Shown here: piece after piece, positions 5,016 to 5,956 of the stretch
How the letters are laid out: each line of letters begins with the position of its first letter
Numbering within the stretch: the first letter of the stretch is position 1
Assembly: GCA_030620125.1 (NCBI GenBank)
Contig: JAUXFI010000130.1
Location: forward strand, 1-5,956
DNA length: 5,956 bases
DNA from: Anaerolineae bacterium
GTDB taxonomy: Bacteria > Chloroflexota > Anaerolineae > B4-G1
Direction: 5' to 3'
Notes under the pieces: generated by a model
The model's input: the letters and a program-made list of their open reading frames with translations, nothing else
Databases searched by the model: none
Told to the model about the DNA's origin: nothing
Made by a program: the position numbers and the translations under genes

Positions 5016-5956
5016 ATGGCTGAGACATCATTTACGGATCAGGTAAACAGCCTCAGTGGGCAAACCATACAACTGTGTTACCACTGCCACAAGTGTACTG
5101 CTGGCTGTCCGGCTGCCTTTGCGATGGAATACGGGCCTGATCGCATCCTGCGCCTGATCCAGTTCGGGCAGCGGGAGCGGCTCCTGTCCAGCCGGGACAT
5201 CTGGCTGTGCCTGGGGTGCGAGATGTGCGGCGCGTTTTGCCCCAACGAAATTGACATCAATGAGGTAATGATCGCGCTCAAGGAGGTGGCGGAAGATGAG
5301 GGCTACCGGGTGGAGGATTGCCAGGAACTGCGCGAACTCCTGGCCGACTACCTGGTGCAGCGGCCGGAGACGGTGATTGACGACCGGCTGTGCACGGGCA
5401 TCGGACGTCTCAATAGCCTGAGCCAGACCATCACGACCGCGCACAATATCAGCGGTGACGACAACACCGACCGGCTCATCTGGAGCCAGAACCTGGAACA
5501 TATCCCGCCTGGACTGGAGGGCAAACAGGGGGCCGAGATTGTCTACTTTGTCGGCTGTGTCGCGTCTTTCTTCCCCCGCAGTTATCGCGTGCCCCAGGCA
5601 TTGACCTCCATCCTGGAGACGAGTGGCGTTGACTTTACCACGTTGGGAGGGCAAGAGTGGTGCTGCGGCTATCCTCTGCTTTCGATGGGGCGACTGGAGC
5701 AGGCCAAGACGCTGATCCGGCACAACGTCGCCCAGGTCAAGGAACTCGGCGCTTCCCGCGTCATCTTCGCCTGCCCCTCCTGCTATCACATGTGGAAGTT
5801 TGTATATTCAAAAGTCCTGGAGGAGGAGATTGGCCTGGAGGTGTTGCACGCCACAGAGTTACTGGACGAATTGATCACACAGGGAGACATCGAGTTGGGG
5901 GAAATGAACCTGCGGGTGACCTATCACGACCCGTGTGACCTGGGGCGCAAGAGCGA
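5016..5956 (+). CDS. HdrD-like protein (HdrC ferredoxin fused to HdrB CCG domains), 3'-truncated by the window
   Basis: The frame is open to the window end (313 complete codons). Seen: an HdrC-type two-cluster ferredoxin, C21/C24/C27/C31 and C65/C68/C71/C75, each ending in CP; a ~100-residue largely helical linker; then a first CCG domain with C181, C216-C217, C253-x-x-C256 (C-x34-CC-x35-C-x2-C). A second CCG domain begins at C307 (YHDPC-DLGR) and is cut off. CCG domains in HdrB/HdrD bind the non-cubane clusters that reduce heterodisulfides; relatives in GlpC, LutA and many bacterial oxidoreductases use the same module with other partners. Directly downstream of hdrA-2, it is the likely electron-accepting or donating subunit for the HdrA proteins. 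The natural substrate cannot be read from the sequence: bacteria generally lack CoM-S-S-CoB, and a disulfide, a quinone-linked partner or another thiol is possible. Alternative: a GlpC/LutA-like (Fe-S) protein, less likely given the neighbours. Confidence 0.9.
   Translation, partial: MAETSFTDQVNSLSGQTIQLCYHCHKCTAGCPAAFAMEYGPDRILRLIQFGQRERLLSSRDIWLCLGCEMCGAFCPNEIDINEVMIALKEVAEDEGYRVEDCQELRELLADYLVQRPETVIDDRLCTGIGRLNSLSQTITTAHNISGDDNTDRLIWSQNLEHIPPGLEGKQGAEIVYFVGCVASFFPRSYRVPQALTSILETSGVDFTTLGGQEWCCGYPLLSMGRLEQAKTLIRHNVAQVKELGASRVIFACPSCYHMWKFVYSKVLEEEIGLEVLHATELLDELITQGDIELGEMNLRVTYHDPCDLGRKS

Noticed and set aside
5028..5789. 253-codon - strand open frame near the right end
   Set aside because: It is antisense to a + strand frame carrying two ferredoxin motifs and a CCG domain, which is clearly the real gene.
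1..5956. CRISPR array, tRNA or rRNA genes, transposase
   Set aside because: No regularly spaced repeats, cloverleaf-like segments, rRNA-like tracts or transposase motifs were seen by eye on either strand.

Overview
The window is about 6 kb of GC-rich bacterial DNA, with every confident gene on the + strand. It carries part of a heterodisulfide reductase (Hdr)-type electron-transfer operon: a short HdrA-like flavoprotein (hdrA-1, 16-1368), a longer HdrA-like flavoprotein (hdrA-2, 3170-4993), and the first 313 codons of an HdrD-like protein, i.e. an HdrC-type ferredoxin fused to HdrB-type CCG domains (5016 to the window end). These Fe-S/FAD proteins point to a strict anaerobe. The GC bias, and the many short low-complexity repeats (GCGAATT units, CAATGAACA units, C/G-run inserts, AAGGAAACA-type palindromes) scattered in and beside the genes, fit a Chloroflexota (Anaerolineae-like) genome. 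That taxonomic guess is inference, not demonstrated.

Layout: hdrA-1 is followed after 6 nt by an intact Fic-family adenylyltransferase (1375-2502) and then a small gene of unrecognised function (2540-2992). These two are not electron-transfer genes, yet they sit between the two hdrA paralogues. A 177-nt gap (2993-3169) follows, then hdrA-2 and, 22 nt further, the HdrD-like gene.

How the Hdr genes may work together: archaeal HdrA has four modules (N-terminal Fe-S domain, FAD/thioredoxin-reductase-like domain, ferredoxin inserted in that domain, C-terminal ferredoxin). Here they are divided. HdrA-1 has the FAD domain plus inserted ferredoxin. HdrA-2 has the N-terminal domain, the FAD domain and the C-terminal ferredoxin, but no inserted ferredoxin. 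Both keep the unusual C-x12-C-x3-C-C cluster motif beside the flavin. A HdrA-1/HdrA-2 heterodimer passing electrons to the HdrD-like subunit is the natural model; QmoA/QmoB of sulfate reducers is the nearest known analogue of two unequal HdrA-like subunits.

Less expected signals: (i) the site where HdrA-2 lacks its inserted ferredoxin is filled by an in-frame imperfect palindrome, and two further loops of the same gene hold related C/G-run inserts; (ii) the - strand of the 2993-3169 gap carries a 12-of-12 consensus sigma70 promoter with an extended -10 and a dyad inside its spacer. The promoter is followed at +1 by a foldable segment and then a 9-bp terminator-like hairpin, together a candidate ~120-nt antisense small RNA overlapping the 3' end of the 2540-2992 gene; (iii) hdrA-1 is bracketed by near-identical 20-bp direct repeats.
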